From an uncultured Clostridia bacterium (GTDB lineage Bacteria; Bacillota; Clostridia; Christensenellales; CALWSW01): a DNA stretch of 5,053 nt. The stretch covers positions 1 to 5,053 of the forward strand of contig CALNBC010000299.1 of assembly GCA_937874755.1 (NCBI GenBank). Direction: 5' to 3'. Within the stretch, counting starts at the first letter, position 1, and each line of letters opens with the position of its first letter. Both the position numbers and the translations under genes were made by a program. Shown piece by piece: positions 4,351-5,053 of the stretch. A model generated the notes under the pieces. It did not search any database and had not been told where the DNA came from. It worked only from the letters and a program-made list of their open reading frames with translations.

Positions 4351-5053
4351 ATGAAAGAGAGGAACGACGACGTTCCCTTGCCGCCCCATCGAAAGGTGGG
4401 CATCATTTACAACCTGAAAAAAGGCGCAGACAATACCGCGCCGGACTCGGAAGCCGAACTGGACAGCATTGAAACCGTGAAGGCCATCCGGGAAGCACTT
4501 GAAAAGGGTGGATGGGACGTCGAACTTTTTGAAGCGGACGAAACGTTGCCCACTCGGCTTTTAACGACCCGTATCGATATTGCGTTCAACATCGCCGAGG
4601 GCAAGAATGGTCGCGGTAGAGAAGCGCAGGTACCCGCCCTATTAAACATATTGGGAATACCCTTCACAGGCTCGGACGAAACCACTCTCTGCCTTGCGCT
4701 GGACAAGGCGCTAACCAAGCGCATTCTGGCGAGCTTCCATATTCGCACCCCGCGCTATGCGCTTATAACTAGCGCAAAGTCGGCGGCGAAGCTCAGGTAC
4801 CCCGCCATAGTAAAACCCAACGCCGAAGGCTCCAGTAAGGGGATTTCCGAAGTTAGCATAGCCATTTCATCCCAGGAGCTGAAGGCGCTCGTTGGGCACA
4901 ACCTCGAAATTTACGGCGGGAGCATGCTTGCAGAGGAATACATCCCCGGCAGGGAGTTCACCGTTGGAATACTGGGCAACGGAGAAAGCACCCGAGTATT
5001 TACACCCATGGAAATAGTGTTCAAGCGGAACACCCAGGGGGATTACCGGGTGT
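4351..5053 (+). CDS. D-alanine-D-alanine ligase-like ATP-grasp protein, N-terminal part (cut by right edge)
   Basis: The frame stays open for 234 residues to the window end, so the 3' part is missing. An N-terminal Rossmann-like half begins KVGIIYNLKK (15-24) and includes DSIETVKAIREAL (38-50). FNIAEG is at 79-84, then REAQVPALLNILGIPFTGSD at 90-109 and LDKALTKRIL at 117-126. The ATP-grasp part follows with YPAIVKPNAEGSSKGIS at 150-166 and EEYIPGREFTVGILG at 195-209. This matches Ddl and its relatives, which join D-Ala or other amino acids with ATP. The FNIAEG plus REAQVPALL form differs from the commoner E-G-x-x-G-E-D-G-x-x-Q-G of canonical Ddl, so it may be a Ddl paralogue acting on another substrate. 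The ATG is preceded immediately by an in-frame TAA. The SD is weak (GAG at 4344-4346). Confidence 0.85.
   Translation, partial: MKERNDDVPLPPHRKVGIIYNLKKGADNTAPDSEAELDSIETVKAIREALEKGGWDVELFEADETLPTRLLTTRIDIAFNIAEGKNGRGREAQVPALLNILGIPFTGSDETTLCLALDKALTKRILASFHIRTPRYALITSAKSAAKLRYPAIVKPNAEGSSKGISEVSIAISSQELKALVGHNLEIYGGSMLAEEYIPGREFTVGILGNGESTRVFTPMEIVFKRNTQGDYRV

Noticed and set aside
4407..4748. Leftward 113-codon frame
   Set aside because: It is antisense to the ATP-grasp ligase, serine-rich, and has no motif.

Overview
This window looks like ordinary chromosome of an anaerobic-type bacterium. It is tightly packed, with strong Shine-Dalgarno (SD) sites, 4- to 8-base gene overlaps and moderate GC. 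ATA, AGG and AGA codons are used freely. The gene set (M29 aminopeptidase, Mrp/ApbC, a PdxA2-like dehydrogenase, a Ddl-like ATP-grasp enzyme) fits Firmicutes/Clostridia or Synergistota, but this placement is inference only. No phage, insertion sequence, CRISPR, tRNA or rRNA signal was seen.

Layout. Positions 1689 down to 1 hold a leftward operon. It starts with a TcdA-type E1-like enzyme (tRNA t6A dehydratase). Next comes a 90-aa two-helix membrane protein that overlaps it by 8 bases, then a 141-aa four-helix membrane protein, then the N-terminal 77 residues of an M29 aminopeptidase that runs off the left edge. A 121-bp divergent promoter region (1690-1810) separates this operon from a rightward Mrp/ApbC Fe-S carrier ATPase (1811-2647). 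Its two promoters share a small palindrome in their -35 regions.

A strong hairpin at 2665-2708 sits between mrp and the convergent pdxA gene. The leftward unit 4111 to 2739 encodes an unrecognised 124-aa protein overlapping, by 4 bases, a PdxA-family dehydrogenase with the HDQGH signature of the PdxA2 branch. An 11-bp inverted repeat lies in the end of the small gene, just before the pdxA start. A second divergent intergenic region (4112-4350) leads into a Ddl-like ATP-grasp ligase cut by the right edge.

The genes do not form one pathway. They cover tRNA modification, Fe-S cluster delivery, sugar-acid or vitamin B6 metabolism and an amino-acid ligase. I see no clear new multi-gene system. 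The parts most worth a second look are the small gene fused translationally to pdxA, with its internal hairpin, and the pair of uncharacterised membrane proteins between tcdA and the aminopeptidase.
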